DNA of 64,000 nucleotides from Sinorhizobium terangae (GCF_029714365.1 NZ_CP121659.1:1364001-1428000); one strand, 5' to 3'. Shown: positions 47,502-57,505, counted from the stretch's first letter. Translations and numbers: made by a program. The notes: generated from the letters alone by a model not told the origin.

Positions 47502-47792
47502 ATGGACAAAGACGAGATCCTGAAGGCGTTGGCGCATCCGGCCCGCATGGAAATCCTCACATGGCTGAAGGAGCCGGAGGTGCATTTTTCCGGTCAGGAG
47601 CATCCTCTTGAAATGGGTGTCTGTGCCGGGCAATTCGAACGTTGCGGACTGTCGCAATCGACTGTGTCGTCTCACCTCGCCGTGCTCCAGCGCGCCGGCT
47701 TGGTCACGACCCGCCGTGTTGGCCAGTGGGTTTTTTACAAGCGCAACGAGGAAACGATCGCCGAGTTCCTGAAGGCTATCGGCAATCTTTGA
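47502..47792 (+). CDS. ArsR-family repressor
   Basis: 96 residues with one winged helix: DEILKALAHPARMEILTWLK and the recognition helix SQSTVSSHLAVLQRAGLV. The ELCVC metal motif of classic ArsR is absent; instead Cys41 and Cys48 flank the recognition helix (MGVCAGQFERCGLS), which may be a thiol sensor. It lies 64 bases before an Old Yellow Enzyme gene on the same strand, a common repressor-reductase pair induced by electrophiles. It follows the AbcR genes as SMc01226 does in S. meliloti, by recall. Confidence 0.88.
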   Translation: MDKDEILKALAHPARMEILTWLKEPEVHFSGQEHPLEMGVCAGQFERCGLSQSTVSSHLAVLQRAGLVTTRRVGQWVFYKRNEETIAEFLKAIGNL

Positions 47793-47856
47793 CGGCATTC
47801 GTCCTCCCAAGCCTCACTTTCTCCCAAGTCTCAACCGAAACGGAAAGGACATTTTC

Positions 47857-48978
47857 ATGGCTTCTCTCTTCGACCCGATTACGATCGGTGACATCACGCT
47901 CAAGAACCGGGTGGTGATGGCTCCGCTTACCCGCAATCGCTCACCGAAAGCGGTCCCGAATACGCTGAACGTAACCTACTATGAGCAGCGCGCTTCCGCC
48001 GGCCTGCTGATTACGGAAGCGACAGCGATCACGCATCAGGGGCAAGGCTATGCGGACGTTCCGGGTCTTTATACGCCCGAGGCGCTCGAAGGATGGCACA
48101 AGGTGACGGAGGCAGTTCATAGGGCTGGCGGCAAGATCGTCGTCCAGATGTGGCATGTCGGTCGCATCTCGCACACATCTCTCCAGCCAAATGGCGGTCA
48201 GCCCGTGGCTCCGTCGGCGATTCGGGCAAAGTCGAAGACCTATCTTGTCAATGGAGACGGAACTGGCAGCTTCGCGGAGACGTCCGAGCCTCGCGCGCTG
48301 GACCTGGCGGAAATTGCCGGTATCGTCGAAGACTACCGCAAAGCCGCACGCGCCGCGATCGATGCCGGCTTCGACGGCATCGAAATCCATGCCGCAAACG
48401 GTTATCTGATCGACCAGTTCCTTCGCTCCGGTTCCAACAAGCGCACCGACGCCTATGGCGGCTCGATCGAGAATCGCGCGCGCTTCCTCTTCGAGGTGGT
48501 TGATGCGATCACGAAGGAGATCGGCGCGGGGCGCGTCGGCATCCGTATTTCGCCGGTCACGCCGTCCAATGATGCCTTTGACCCGGAACCGCAGGCGCTC
48601 TTCACCTACGTGGTGGAAAAGCTTGCTCGCTATCCGCTTGCCTATCTTCACATCGTCGAAGGTGCGACAGGCGGGGCACGCGATCATCAGCAGGGCGATC
48701 GCCCCTTCGATTACGCCGGTCTCCGAGCTGCTTACGCCGCCGCCGGCGGCAAGTCTGCGTGGATGGCGAACAACGGGTATGACCGCGAACTTGCCGTCAG
48801 AACCGTCGAAAGTGGTGAGGCCGATCTGGTCGCTTTCGGCAAGCCCTTTATTGCCAACCCCGATCTCGTCCGCCGGCTTAAGGACGGTGCAATGCTCAAT
48901 GCGCCTGACCAGGCGACCTTCTACGGTGGCGGCGCCAAGGGATACACTGACTATCCGCTGCTTGATCAGGTGGCTTGA
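47857..48978 (+). CDS. Alkene reductase, Old Yellow Enzyme family (NemA-like)
   Basis: 373 residues, FMN-dependent TIM barrel. Motifs are FDPITIGDITLKNRVVMAPLTRNR at the N-terminus (written here as family start only), VQMWHVGR, EIHAANGYLIDQFL with the His/Asn pair that binds substrate carbonyls, SGSNKRTDAYGGS and AFGKPFIANPDL. OYEs reduce activated C=C bonds, maleimides or nitro-esters with NAD(P)H. An AAAGGA site precedes the ATG at 47857. Probably repressed by the ArsR protein encoded just upstream. Confidence 0.92.
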   Translation: MASLFDPITIGDITLKNRVVMAPLTRNRSPKAVPNTLNVTYYEQRASAGLLITEATAITHQGQGYADVPGLYTPEALEGWHKVTEAVHRAGGKIVVQMWHVGRISHTSLQPNGGQPVAPSAIRAKSKTYLVNGDGTGSFAETSEPRALDLAEIAGIVEDYRKAARAAIDAGFDGIEIHAANGYLIDQFLRSGSNKRTDAYGGSIENRARFLFEVVDAITKEIGAGRVGIRISPVTPSNDAFDPEPQALFTYVVEKLARYPLAYLHIVEGATGGARDHQQGDRPFDYAGLRAAYAAAGGKSAWMANNGYDRELAVRTVESGEADLVAFGKPFIANPDLVRRLKDGAMLNAPDQATFYGGGAKGYTDYPLLDQVA

Positions 48979-48994
48979 GGCCTAAGCCTGGATT

Positions 48995-49025
48995 AGGGGT
49001 TCCGTGAAACGCGGGGCCCCTTTCT
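48995..49025 (+). terminator. Terminator after the OYE gene
   Basis: Stem 48995-49004 with 49012-49021 (AGGGGTTCCG/CGGGGCCCCT, two G-T pairs) followed by TTCT, starting 16 bases after the stop codon. It separates the OYE gene from the acetyltransferase gene. Confidence 0.65.
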
Positions 49026-49173
49026 GCCTGGTTTCTGGAGGAAGGCGAAAGTGCCGAACGTCCGCTCGCCATTGCGGAGATTGCCGCGGCTACACTGAAC
49101 CGCTAAAGCTCACTGCGTTCTCGATGGCGTCGTGTCGCTGCGCTGTTGATCGAGAGCAGTCAGGGAGAGCAAC

Positions 49174-49683
49174 ATGCAGATCAGAGATGCGGCCGACGGC
49201 GATCTCGAAGCCATTCGCGATATCTACAACGATGCGGTGGCGAACACGACAGCGATCTGGAACGAAACGCTCGTGGATATCGCCAATCGTGCTGCATGGC
49301 TCAAGGCACGAACATCGGCCGGTTTTCCTGTGCTCGTTGCCGTCTCAGACGCGGGCGACGTCATCGGCTATGCCTCCTTCGGTGAATGGCGTGCTTTCGA
49401 CGGCTATCGCCACACGGTCGAGCATTCGGTCTATGTGCGCAGCGACCGGCGCGGAGGCGGTATCGGCCGGGCGTTGATGGTTGCGCTCATCGAGCGCGCC
49501 GAGGCACTTGGCAAGCATGTGATGGTCGCTGGGATCGAATCGAGCAACCTCCCCTCGATCCGTTTGCACGAGCAGTTGGGCTTCGAGCAGACCGGACACA
49601 TGAAGGAAGTCGGTACGAAATTCGGCCGCTGGCTCGATCTGACCTTCATGCAGCTGACCCTGCGCACCGGTTCGCCGACCTGA
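49174..49683 (+). CDS. GNAT N-acetyltransferase (phosphinothricin-acetyltransferase-like)
   Basis: 169 residues with GNAT motif A at DRRGGGIGRALMVALIERA (acetyl-CoA pyrophosphate loop) and motif B at MKEVGTKFGRWLDLTFMQL. The opening IRDAADGDLEAIRDIYNDAV, then TAIWNE, is typical of the Pat/Bar-like branch, which acetylates methionine sulfoximine, phosphinothricin or amino acid derivatives. Substrate and resistance phenotype are not predictable. The ATG at 49174 follows GGGAGAGCAAC. Confidence 0.88.
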   Translation: MQIRDAADGDLEAIRDIYNDAVANTTAIWNETLVDIANRAAWLKARTSAGFPVLVAVSDAGDVIGYASFGEWRAFDGYRHTVEHSVYVRSDRRGGGIGRALMVALIERAEALGKHVMVAGIESSNLPSIRLHEQLGFEQTGHMKEVGTKFGRWLDLTFMQLTLRTGSPT

Positions 49684-49755
49684 GATTGTCTTCGCTGTTT
49701 TTCGTTATCGGCGAAGATGCTATGTATGCTCACTCGTTCGTCACCGAGGAGCCGC

Positions 49756-50745
49756 ATGGTCGAACAGAGCCGAGCGCGCAGATGCCGCATCTGGGGCAAC
49801 CGAATGGGACGTCTGGCGCGCGCTGCCGGCGCCGCGTTGTCGGTCGCCGCGGGGTTCTGCGCTGCCGTCTCCGGAGATGCGGAGGCCCGCACCGATGCGC
49901 CGCCGGTTCCTCCGCGAAAGTGTCTCTATTCGGGCATTTCCGCAGCAAACCCGTCTCTTCGTCTCTGCATCAGCCCCGATAATTTTGCCCGAGATGTCTG
50001 CGGCATCATTGAGCACTACGCCGAGGCAAACGACCTGCCCGCCCCCTTCTTCGCGCGGTTGATCTGGCGCGAAAGCCTTTTTCAGCCGGACGCCATCAGT
50101 CCGAAGGGTGCGGAGGGAATTGCCCAGTTCATGCCGGCAACGGCAAAGCTGCGCGGCTTGTCGGACAGCTTCGATGCTGTGGCGGCACTCGGGAAATCGG
50201 CGGAGTATCTAAGTGAGCTGAAGTCGCGTTATGGCAATCTTGGCTTTGCCGCGGCGGCCTACAATGCTGGCGAGGCGGGCCTTGAGCGCTTCCTCGAAAA
50301 TGACCGGCTGCCCTACGAGACGCGCGACTACGTTTTGGCGATCACAGCTTATCCTGTCGAAGACTGGCGCGACAATCCACCAAAGTTGCTCAATCTTGAG
50401 CTCGACAAGGATAAGAGCTTCCTGGATGGCTGCGTCGCGCTGGCCAATACCCGGCGGCTGCGCGAGCTCGTCATAGCCGACGAGGCCGTCTGGGCGCCCT
50501 GGGGCGTCCAGCTCTCGGCGCATTATCAGAAATCCGGTGCGCAGCGGCTGTTCTTGCACGCAGTGAAGAGACTGCCGGCGCCAATCAACACCGAAAAGGC
50601 AGTCCTCGTGCGGGAGCGAAACGGCGCCTTTGGAGCGAGAAGACGGTACGCGGCCCGCATCGGCCGGCAGACGCGCGCCGAGGCAAACGAGCTTTGCGCC
50701 GCCATTCGCAAGAGCGGCGGCGCCTGCGTCGTTTTCAAGAACTGA
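49756..50745 (+). CDS. Lytic transglycosylase domain protein
   Basis: 329 residues from the ATG at 49756 with GAGGAG close upstream. A signal sequence or membrane anchor begins at MGRLARAAGAALSVAAG. The SLT domain (about 95-215) shows FFARLIWRESLFQPDAISP (catalytic Glu in RES), AEGIAQFMPATA and AAAYNAGEAGL. Such enzymes cleave peptidoglycan to 1,6-anhydromuropeptides. The C-terminal third has paired cysteines (ELCAAIRKSGGACVVFK) and resembles SPOR-like tails, which bind denuded glycans, though the match is weak. It is convergent with the epimerase-like gene, only three bases away. Confidence 0.86.
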   Translation: MVEQSRARRCRIWGNRMGRLARAAGAALSVAAGFCAAVSGDAEARTDAPPVPPRKCLYSGISAANPSLRLCISPDNFARDVCGIIEHYAEANDLPAPFFARLIWRESLFQPDAISPKGAEGIAQFMPATAKLRGLSDSFDAVAALGKSAEYLSELKSRYGNLGFAAAAYNAGEAGLERFLENDRLPYETRDYVLAITAYPVEDWRDNPPKLLNLELDKDKSFLDGCVALANTRRLRELVIADEAVWAPWGVQLSAHYQKSGAQRLFLHAVKRLPAPINTEKAVLVRERNGAFGARRRYAARIGRQTRAEANELCAAIRKSGGACVVFKN

Positions 50746-50748
50746 CTC

Positions 50749-51771
50749 TCAGGCTTCGCGGCGCACCGGAGCAACGTTCGACGGCTGCCTTCCGAGGTCC
50801 CTCGGCAGGCAACCGAGCGAGGCGAGAGTTGCTGTAACCGCGTCGTCTGTCGCCGTCTGTGGCTCGTCGCCGAGCGTGGCGATCAGCCGGTCGTTGCGCA
50901 TCTCGAGCGGCTCACGCCAAAGATAGCGCATTTCCTTGAGCTCCTTGAAGAGCGGCACGAAGGGTGACGCAAGGGACACGAACCACCAGGGGAAGCTTTT
51001 GACCTTGAGATCAGGATTCCCGACAGCGCGCCGGATCGCCGCAATCATCTTGGTGCCGTCGTCATCGAAGAAGCCGCGCATATGGTGGGCCGCAAATGGC
51101 GGAAGGCTTTCCGCCCGCTCGATCAATCGGATCATCGTCTCCGCGACATCCGGCAAATAGGCCCATTGGTGGGCAATTCCCTTCTTCCCCGGATAGCTGA
51201 TCGCCGTAAGCGGTTTCCCTGGCTTCACCAGTCCCTGGGAAAACCAGTTGTTGGCGGCGCCAGGACCAAAGAAGTCCCCTGCCCGCAGAATGATCACACG
51301 AACACCGGCTTCGGACGCAGCCTTCAGCCTTGCTTCCATTTCCTTGCGGATGGCGCCCTTTTCCGTCCGTGGGTTCTGTGGCGCATCTTCGTCGAGTACG
51401 GGAAAGGCGTCTGGCCCGAAATTGTAGATCGTGCCGGGCAAGACGATGCGGGCACCGACGGCCTTGGCAGCGGCGATCGTGTTATCGAGCATCGGCAATA
51501 CGAGTTTGCCCCAGTCGCGATAGCCGGGCGGGTTGACCGCGTGGATGATCACGGACGCGCCCTCGGCCGCAGCTCTCACGTCTGTGGCGTTCATTGCGTC
51601 GCCCTGGATCCATTCGACGGCCGGTGCCTTTCTGGACGCCTTCGCTGCGTCCCGGTTCAACGCCCGGACCGTCCACCGGCGAAGGTGAAGACCGCGGGCG
51701 ACCGCGCCGCCTATTCCGCCGGTTGCGCCCAGCACGAGAACCGTTCCTGTCTTGTCCTGCGTTTCCGCCAT
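50749..51771 (-). CDS. NAD(P)-binding epimerase/reductase-like protein (atypical SDR)
   Basis: 340 residues, Rossmann fold with VLVLGATGGIGGAVARGL (dinucleotide site, about 11-28). A conserved Tyr-x3-Lys catalytic pair is not evident, which places it among atypical short-chain dehydrogenases such as NmrA-like or sugar-nucleotide-epimerase-like redox or sensor proteins. Other visible motifs are GTIYNFGPDAFPV and HQWAYLPDVAETM. The ATG at 51771 is preferred over 51783 and 51822 because GGAG lies six bases upstream. A LysR gene starts 72 bases away on the other strand and is its likely regulator. Confidence 0.82.
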   Translation of the reverse strand: MAETQDKTGTVLVLGATGGIGGAVARGLHLRRWTVRALNRDAAKASRKAPAVEWIQGDAMNATDVRAAAEGASVIIHAVNPPGYRDWGKLVLPMLDNTIAAAKAVGARIVLPGTIYNFGPDAFPVLDEDAPQNPRTEKGAIRKEMEARLKAASEAGVRVIILRAGDFFGPGAANNWFSQGLVKPGKPLTAISYPGKKGIAHQWAYLPDVAETMIRLIERAESLPPFAAHHMRGFFDDDGTKMIAAIRRAVGNPDLKVKSFPWWFVSLASPFVPLFKELKEMRYLWREPLEMRNDRLIATLGDEPQTATDDAVTATLASLGCLPRDLGRQPSNVAPVRREA

Positions 51772-51842
51772 TTTTCTCTCCATCGTCTTGGATGGATCGA
51801 AGATCGCCGGCTTCAGCGTCAAACGGAATTGTCTAAATAGCT

Positions 51843-52754
51843 ATGGCAACTATACTTAAATTTATGAACACTGAGCCGAGCTGGGATTTTTACCGCACCT
51901 TTCTCATGGTGCTGAGCGAAGGGTCGCTGTCGGCGGCGGCGCGCGAGCTTGGGCTGACGCAGCCGACGGTTGCTCGTCACATCGACGCGTTGGAAGAAAT
52001 CCTCGGTTTCACGCTGTTCACGCGCTCGCCGCAGGGGCTGCTGCCAACCGATGCAGCCATGGAACTGCAGCCCTATGCCGAGACCATGGCGGCCACTTCC
52101 TCCGCCCTGCTTCGTGCCGCCTCCGGCCAGCACGGCGCGATTGGCGGAACCGTGCGCATCAGCGCCAGCGAGGTGATCGGCGTCGAGGTGTTGCCGCAGA
52201 TCCTTGCCGAACTCAACCGGGCATATCCGGACCTCTCCATCGAGCTTTCCGCATCGGACGCCGTCGAGGATCTTTTGCGCCAGGAGGCCGATATCGCCGT
52301 GCGTATGGTCAGGCCGGAACAGGATGCGCTGGTCGCTCTCCATATCGGCGCGGTGCCGCTCGGCTTTCACGCGCATCGCTCCTATCTCGACAGGCGCGGC
52401 GTGCCTGAAACAATCGATGATCTCTCCCGCCACAGCCTGATCGGTTTCGATCGGCAAACCGCCGCAATCCGTGCCATCGTGGCAAGGACGCCGAACTTGC
52501 CATCAGTGCGATTTGCATTGAAGACCGACAGCAATGTCGCGCAGCTTGCGGCGATACGCGCCGGCTTCGGCATAGGCATTTGCCAGAACGCCCTTGCAAT
52601 CCGCGATCCTGAGCTTGTCCATGTGCTTGCCGACGCCTTCGAGATGAAGCTCGAAACCTGGCTCGTGATGCACGAAAACCTGCGTGCAAGCCCGCGCTGC
52701 CGTGTCACCTTTGACGCGCTGGCCAAGGGACTGAAAGCCTATATCCGGCAATAA
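51843..52754 (+). CDS. LysR-family transcriptional regulator
   Basis: 303 residues. Winged helix SWDFYRTFLMVLSEGSLSAA, then GLTQPTVARHIDALEEILGF (about 13-60), and effector domain. An internal ATG at 51864 (MNTEPSW) is an equally good start. Its divergent partner, 72 bases away, is the epimerase-like gene, so autoregulation and control of that gene are likely. Ends before a bidirectional terminator shared with gyrA. Confidence 0.88.
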   Translation: MATILKFMNTEPSWDFYRTFLMVLSEGSLSAAARELGLTQPTVARHIDALEEILGFTLFTRSPQGLLPTDAAMELQPYAETMAATSSALLRAASGQHGAIGGTVRISASEVIGVEVLPQILAELNRAYPDLSIELSASDAVEDLLRQEADIAVRMVRPEQDALVALHIGAVPLGFHAHRSYLDRRGVPETIDDLSRHSLIGFDRQTAAIRAIVARTPNLPSVRFALKTDSNVAQLAAIRAGFGIGICQNALAIRDPELVHVLADAFEMKLETWLVMHENLRASPRCRVTFDALAKGLKAYIRQ

Positions 52755-52776
52755 CGCAACGGATGGAGGTCAACGA

Positions 52777-52802
52777 AAAGCCCGCCCGCAAGGGCGGGCT
52801 TT
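52777..52802. terminator. Bidirectional terminator between lysR and gyrA
   Basis: Perfect 11-bp arms AAAGCCCGCCC/GGGCGGGCTTT with loop GCAA; the A/T flanks give a U-run in either direction. It serves both convergent genes. Confidence 0.85.
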
Positions 52803-52819
52803 CAAGTCTCGTAGGCAAA

Positions 52820-55600
52820 TCAGTCTTCAGAAGCTTCAGGTGGCTCCGGCGCGATAACTTCGCCAAGCGCCGCTTCCACAACTTCGTCTTCGCCATCCGG
52901 CTCGCTGATCCGCTCGACCGAGACGACCTTTTCATCCTTGGCCGTCGAGAAGATCGTAACGCCCTTGGTCGCGCGGCTGGCGAGACGAATGCCGTTGACG
53001 GGCACGCGTATGAGCTGACCGCCGTCGGAGACGAGCATGATCTGATCATTGAGCTCGACCGGGAATGCGGCGACCAGTTCGCCGATTTCCGACGTCTTCG
53101 ACGTGTCGGTGGCGCGAATGCCTTTCCCGCCACGGCCGGATGTGCGGAAATCGTAGGAGGACGAACGCTTGCCGAAGCCTTTCACGGAGACCGTCAGCAC
53201 GAACTGCTCGCGTGCTTTCAGTTCCTCGTAGCGTTCGTTGGAGAGTTCGCCGCCGTCGGTGACCTCTTCGCCGACCAATGCGATTTCCTCTTCCTCGCCG
53301 TTCGTCGTACGCCGCTCGGCCGCGGCACGTTTCAGATAGGCCGCACGCTCCCAAGGCTCGGCATCGACATGGCCGACGATCGCCATCGAGATGATCCGGT
53401 CGTTGTCGCCGAGCGAAATCCCGCGTACGCCGATCGAATTGCGGCCGGCGAAGACGCGCACGTCGGAGACAGGGAAGCGGATGCATTGGCCGAGCGCCGT
53501 CGTCAGCAGCACGTCGTCGAGCTCAGTGCAAGTGTCGACCGACAGGATTTCGTCGCCCTCCTCATCGAGCTTCATCGCGATCTTGCCATTGCGGTTGACC
53601 TGGATGAAGTCCGAGAGCTTGTTGCGGCGCACCGTGCCGCGCGTGGTCGAGAACATGACGTCCAGGTTTTCCCAGGTCGTTTCGTCCTCAGGCAGCGGCA
53701 TGATCGTGGTGATGCGTTCGCCGGGTTCGAGCGGCAGCATGTTGATCAGCGCCTTGCCGCGCGATTGCGGCGTGCCGATCGGTAGCCGCCAGACCTTCTC
53801 CTTGTAGACGATGCCGCGCGACGAGAAGAACAGCACCGGCGTATGAGTGTTTGCAACGAATAGCCGGGTAACGAAATCCTCGTCCCGCGTCGCCATGCCG
53901 GAGCGTCCCTTGCCGCCGCGACGCTGTGCGCGATAGGTCGTCAGCGGCACGCGCTTGATATAGCCGAGATGAGACACGGTCACGACCATGTCTTCCTGGG
54001 CGATGAGGTCTTCGTCGTCCATATCCGGACCGCCTTCGGCGATCTCGGTGCGGCGCGGCGTTCCGAACTCGTCACGGACGGCTTCCAGTTCCTGCTTGAC
54101 GATCGCCATGATGCGCAAGCGCGAGGAGAGGATATCGAGGTAGTCCTTGATTTCCTCGCCGATCTTGTTGAGTTCGTCGCCGATTTCATCTCGGCCAAGC
54201 GCGGTCAGGCGCTGCAGGCGCAGGTCGAGGATGGCGCGGGCCTGCTCTTCCGAGAGGTTGTACGTTCCGTCATCGTTGATGCGGTGACGCGGATCGTCGA
54301 TCAGACGAATCAGCGCATCGACGTCATGCGCCGGCCAACGGCGCTCCATCAACTGCTCGCGTGCCGTCTGCGGATCCGGCGCGTGGCGGATCAGCTTGAT
54401 GACTTCGTCGATGTTGGCAACCGAGATCGCGAGGCCGACCAACACATGCGCGCGCTCGCGCGCCTTGCGCAGCAGGTATTTTGTTCTCCGGCTAACGACT
54501 TCTTCGCGGAAGGACACGAAAGCGCGGAGCATATCGAGCAGTGTCATCTGCTCCGGCTTGCCGCCGTTGAGCGCCACCATGTTGCAGCCGAACGAGGTCT
54601 GCAGCGGCGTATAGCGGTAGAGCTGGTTGAGTATGACCTCGGCATTGGCGTCGCGCTTCAGTTCGATGACGACGCGATAGCCCTGGCGGTCGGATTCGTC
54701 GCGCAGGTCCGAGATGCCTTCGATGCGCTTCTCGCGCACCAGCTCGGCCATCTTTTCGATCATTGTCGCCTTGTTCACCTGGTAGGGGATCTCGGTGATG
54801 ATGATCTGCTCGCGATCGCCGCGCATCGGTTCGACATGGGCGCGTCCGCGCATGATGACGGAGCCGCGGCCGGTCTCGTAAGCCTGGCGAATGCCCGAGC
54901 GCCCGAGGATCAGCGCACCGGTCGGAAAATCCGGCCCGGGAATGATCTGCATCAGGTCCGGCAGTTCGATCGCTGGATCGTCGATCAGCGCGATGCAGCC
55001 GTTGATGACTTCGCCAAGGTTGTGCGGCGGGATGTTTGTCGCCATGCCGACGGCAATGCCGCCTGCGCCGTTGACCAGGAGGTTCGGAAACTTCGCCGGG
55101 ACGACGACGGGTTCATGCAGGGTGCCGTCGTAGTTGTCGCGAAAATCGACCGTTTCCTTGTCGAGATCGTCGAGCAGCGAATGCGCCGCCTTCTGCAGCC
55201 GGCACTCGGTATAACGCTCGGCCGCTGGCGGATCGCCGTCGACGGATCCGAAATTGCCCTGGCCGTCGATCAGCGGCAATCTGAGTGACCAGTCCTGCGC
55301 CATGCGCGCCAATGCGTCGTAGATCGCCATGTTGCCGTGCGGGTGATATTTACCCATCACGTCGCCGGTGACGCGGGCGCACTTGACGTATTTCTTGTTC
55401 CAGTCGATGCCGAGCTCGCTCATCCCGTAGAGGATGCGCCGGTGAACGGGTTTCAGACCGTCGCGCACATCGGGGAGCGCGCGGGAAACGATCACGCTCA
55501 TGGCGTAATCGAGATAGGACCGCTGCATTTCCTCGATGATGGAAATCGGCTCGATGCCTGGCGGAGTTTTTCCGCCGCCGGGATTGCTTTGTTCAGTCAA
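52820..55600 (-). CDS. gyrA: DNA gyrase subunit A
   Basis: 926 residues. Catalytic Tyr130 in [11 protein letters not shown] cleaves DNA; the winged-helix region has [12 protein letters not shown], where the position equal to E. coli Ser83 is Met91 and the Asp87 equivalent is kept. The C-terminal beta-pinwheel has the GyrA box [10 protein letters not shown], needed for wrapping and negative supercoiling, and repeats of RGGKGI type. An acidic tail ends the chain. gyrB is not in the window. It is convergent with lysR and divergent from marC. Confidence 0.96.
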   Translation of the reverse strand: MTEQSNPGGGKTPPGIEPISIIEEMQRSYLDYAMSVIVSRALPDVRDGLKPVHRRILYGMSELGIDWNKKYVKCARVTGDVMGKYHPHGNMAIYDALARMAQDWSLRLPLIDGQGNFGSVDGDPPAAERYTECRLQKAAHSLLDDLDKETVDFRDNYDGTLHEPVVVPAKFPNLLVNGAGGIAVGMATNIPPHNLGEVINGCIALIDDPAIELPDLMQIIPGPDFPTGALILGRSGIRQAYETGRGSVIMRGRAHVEPMRGDREQIIITEIPYQVNKATMIEKMAELVREKRIEGISDLRDESDRQGYRVVIELKRDANAEVILNQLYRYTPLQTSFGCNMVALNGGKPEQMTLLDMLRAFVSFREEVVSRRTKYLLRKARERAHVLVGLAISVANIDEVIKLIRHAPDPQTAREQLMERRWPAHDVDALIRLIDDPRHRINDDGTYNLSEEQARAILDLRLQRLTALGRDEIGDELNKIGEEIKDYLDILSSRLRIMAIVKQELEAVRDEFGTPRRTEIAEGGPDMDDEDLIAQEDMVVTVSHLGYIKRVPLTTYRAQRRGGKGRSGMATRDEDFVTRLFVANTHTPVLFFSSRGIVYKEKVWRLPIGTPQSRGKALINMLPLEPGERITTIMPLPEDETTWENLDVMFSTTRGTVRRNKLSDFIQVNRNGKIAMKLDEEGDEILSVDTCTELDDVLLTTALGQCIRFPVSDVRVFAGRNSIGVRGISLGDNDRIISMAIVGHVDAEPWERAAYLKRAAAERRTTNGEEEEIALVGEEVTDGGELSNERYEELKAREQFVLTVSVKGFGKRSSSYDFRTSGRGGKGIRATDTSKTSEIGELVAAFPVELNDQIMLVSDGGQLIRVPVNGIRLASRATKGVTIFSTAKDEKVVSVERISEPDGEDEVVEAALGEVIAPEPPEASED

Positions 55601-55928
55601 TGTTGATCACGATCTTTGTTCAGAATCAGTCGGCTTTTTTATAGCCGAATGCGGCTCTAAGCGCCAATTTTTGCAGTTGGTTGTGAACAGTCTTTTGCCG
55701 CCAGAACAGGCTTTTCTAGGGCATTTGCGCGGAAATCTCTGTGATATCCGCGCAAGCCGCCTACGCGCGCCTATGTCCCTGGCATCGAGGCCACAGTCCG
55801 TGCGCCCAAAACGGTTTAAGCCATTGATCGACCTTTGGCTAGTCGCCCCTTTCCAAGATCGCCGCGCTTGCCTAACAATGCATCCACCACCAGGAAAACC
55901 TGGGGTAGCAATCCGGAAGGGGATACGG
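55601..55928. other. gyrA-marC divergent intergenic region
   Basis: No gene is visible. It holds the gyrA and marC promoters. An AGCCG/CGGCT stem (55643-55656) lies in the gyrA leader. GGAAGGGG six bases before the marC start is its ribosome-binding site. No supercoiling-response element can be named from sequence alone. Confidence 0.4.
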
Positions 55929-56558
55929 ATGTTCAATGTCGATCTTTTGATCAATGCGCTGACGACTCTGCTCGTTACGCTCGATCCGCCCGGTCTTGCG
56001 CCGATTTTCTTAAGTCTTACCGTGGGTTTGAGCCGCCAGGAGCGGTTTCAAGTCGCCACCCGCGGCTCGATGATAGCCTTCTTCATCCTTGCCGCCTTCG
56101 CCCTCTTCGGTGACGGAATTCTCGGCCTGCTCGGCATCTCGATCGGCGCCTTCCGCATTGCGGGCGGTCTGCTCCTCTTTTGGATCTCGTTCGAAATGAT
56201 CTTCGAGAGACGTCAGGAACGGAAGGAAAAGACCGGCGAAGCTGCAGTGACCAAGGACCATATACACAACATCGCAGTCTTCCCCCTCGCCCTGCCTTTG
56301 ATCGCCGGCCCGGGAGCAATTTCGGCCACGATCCTGCTTGGCAGTTCGTTTCCCTCCGTCATCGACCGCATCCAGCTTCTCGTTGTCATCGCCGCGTCGA
56401 TGGTGCTGTTGTTTCTGGCGCTTGTGATCGCCGACCGCATCGACCGCTTTCTCGGGGTGACAGGACGAGCGATCCTCACGCGTCTCCTTGGCGTCATCCT
56501 GGCGGCGTTGGCAGTGCAGTTCGTCGTCGACGGCGTGAAGTCGGCCTTCTTGGCTTAA
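55929..56558 (+). CDS. marC: MarC-family membrane protein
   Basis: 209 residues with six membrane spans. The first span carries NALTTLLVTLDPPGLAPIFL, the hallmark NPxG-like element (here DPPG) of MarC/UPF0056; the central loop is charged (FERRQERKEKTGEAAVTKDH) and a second PLALPLIAGPGAISATILL repeat follows in span 4, reflecting internal duplication. The function is unresolved; the old link to multiple antibiotic resistance does not hold. The ATG at 55929 is preferred to the longer frame because of GGAAGGGG upstream. Convergent with ssb. Confidence 0.9.
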   Translation: MFNVDLLINALTTLLVTLDPPGLAPIFLSLTVGLSRQERFQVATRGSMIAFFILAAFALFGDGILGLLGISIGAFRIAGGLLLFWISFEMIFERRQERKEKTGEAAVTKDHIHNIAVFPLALPLIAGPGAISATILLGSSFPSVIDRIQLLVVIAASMVLLFLALVIADRIDRFLGVTGRAILTRLLGVILAALAVQFVVDGVKSAFLA

Positions 56559-56670
56559 CACGTCTTCGCGTGGATGAATCGAAGGCTGGCAGAGCCGCGA
56601 GGTGGCGCGCCGAGGTCGTCAATTGCACCGCCACTGCCGGCTGCAACCACAATGATCGTCAAAAACGCAA

Positions 56671-56694
56671 AAAGCCAGTCCGGGGACTGGCTTT
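56671..56694. terminator. Bidirectional terminator between marC and ssb
   Basis: Perfect 11-bp arms AAAGCCAGTCC/GGACTGGCTTT with a two-base loop, flanked by A-rich sequence on the left, which supplies the U-run for ssb. It serves both convergent genes. Confidence 0.8.
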
Positions 56695-56738
56695 CCCGTT
56701 TCAGCAAAGCATGAGCCGCTCGTGAAAGCGACCAAGCA

Positions 56739-57257
56739 TCAGAACGGAATGTCGTCGTCGAGATCGCGCGAGAAGTTGCCGCCGCTCTGACCGCCCTGGC
56801 CGCCGGAGCGTCCGCCCGACGACTGGCGCGGTTGGTCGTAGTCCTCGTAGCCGCCACCATAGTCGTTGCCGCCGCCACGGCTGACACCGGAGCCGCCGCC
56901 CTCGCCGCGCCCGTCCAGCATCGTCAGCGTCGAGTTGAAGCCTTGCAGCACCACCTCGGTCGAATAGCGGTCGTTGCCGTTCTGGTCCTGCCACTTGCGC
57001 GTCTGCAACTGGCCTTCGATATAGAGCTTCGCGCCCTTCTTCACATATTGCTCGACCACCTTGCAGAGGCCTTCGTTGAAGACGACGACCGTGTGCCATT
57101 CCGTCTTCTCGCGGCGCTCGCCGCTATTGCGGTCGCGCCAGGTTTCCGAGGTGGCGATGCGCAGGTTGGCGATCGGGCGGCCATCCTGCGTGCGCCGGAT
57201 TTCCGGGTCGGCCCCGACATTTCCGATCAAGATCACCTTGTTGACGCTACCAGCCAT
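56739..57257 (-). CDS. ssb: Single-stranded DNA-binding protein
   Basis: 172 residues. The OB fold (about 1-115) has [21 protein letters not shown] and [13 protein letters not shown]; a glycine/serine-rich linker (about 115-160) leads to the acidic tip DDDIPF, which recruits replication and repair partners. The gene is divergent from uvrA, with a LexA box between them, so it is likely SOS-linked as in other alphaproteobacteria. Confidence 0.95.
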   Translation of the reverse strand: MAGSVNKVILIGNVGADPEIRRTQDGRPIANLRIATSETWRDRNSGERREKTEWHTVVVFNEGLCKVVEQYVKKGAKLYIEGQLQTRKWQDQNGNDRYSTEVVLQGFNSTLTMLDGRGEGGGSGVSRGGGNDYGGGYEDYDQPRQSSGGRSGGQGGQSGGNFSRDLDDDIPF

Positions 57258-57399
57258 ATCGCTTTTCCCGTGCTTTCCGCCGAACCGCCGGCCCAGCTCT
57301 CCAAAATTTCAAGAACGCGTATCTTAGCGGCCCGCCGCCGTTGATACGCCCCGCATCGCGGATAATCCACAGCGATTTGTGAGATTACCTCTGCCATCT

Positions 57400-57414
57400 G
57401 TTCTTTTTTTGTTC
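57400..57414. promoter_or_regulatory. LexA (SOS) box between ssb and uvrA
   Basis: GTTC-TTTTTTT-GTTC, an exact match to the alphaproteobacterial LexA direct-repeat consensus GTTC-N7-GTTC. It lies 127 bases before the uvrA start and 143 bases before the ssb start, so both divergent genes may be controlled from it. Confidence 0.85.
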
Positions 57415-57505
57415 TAATATTTCCCTATTATCCTGTCAACCGAATCGCAATTGCGCCGCCTCCTTGCCGATTGCGCCTCGACATGGGCGTAGTCGTCATT
57501 ACATA

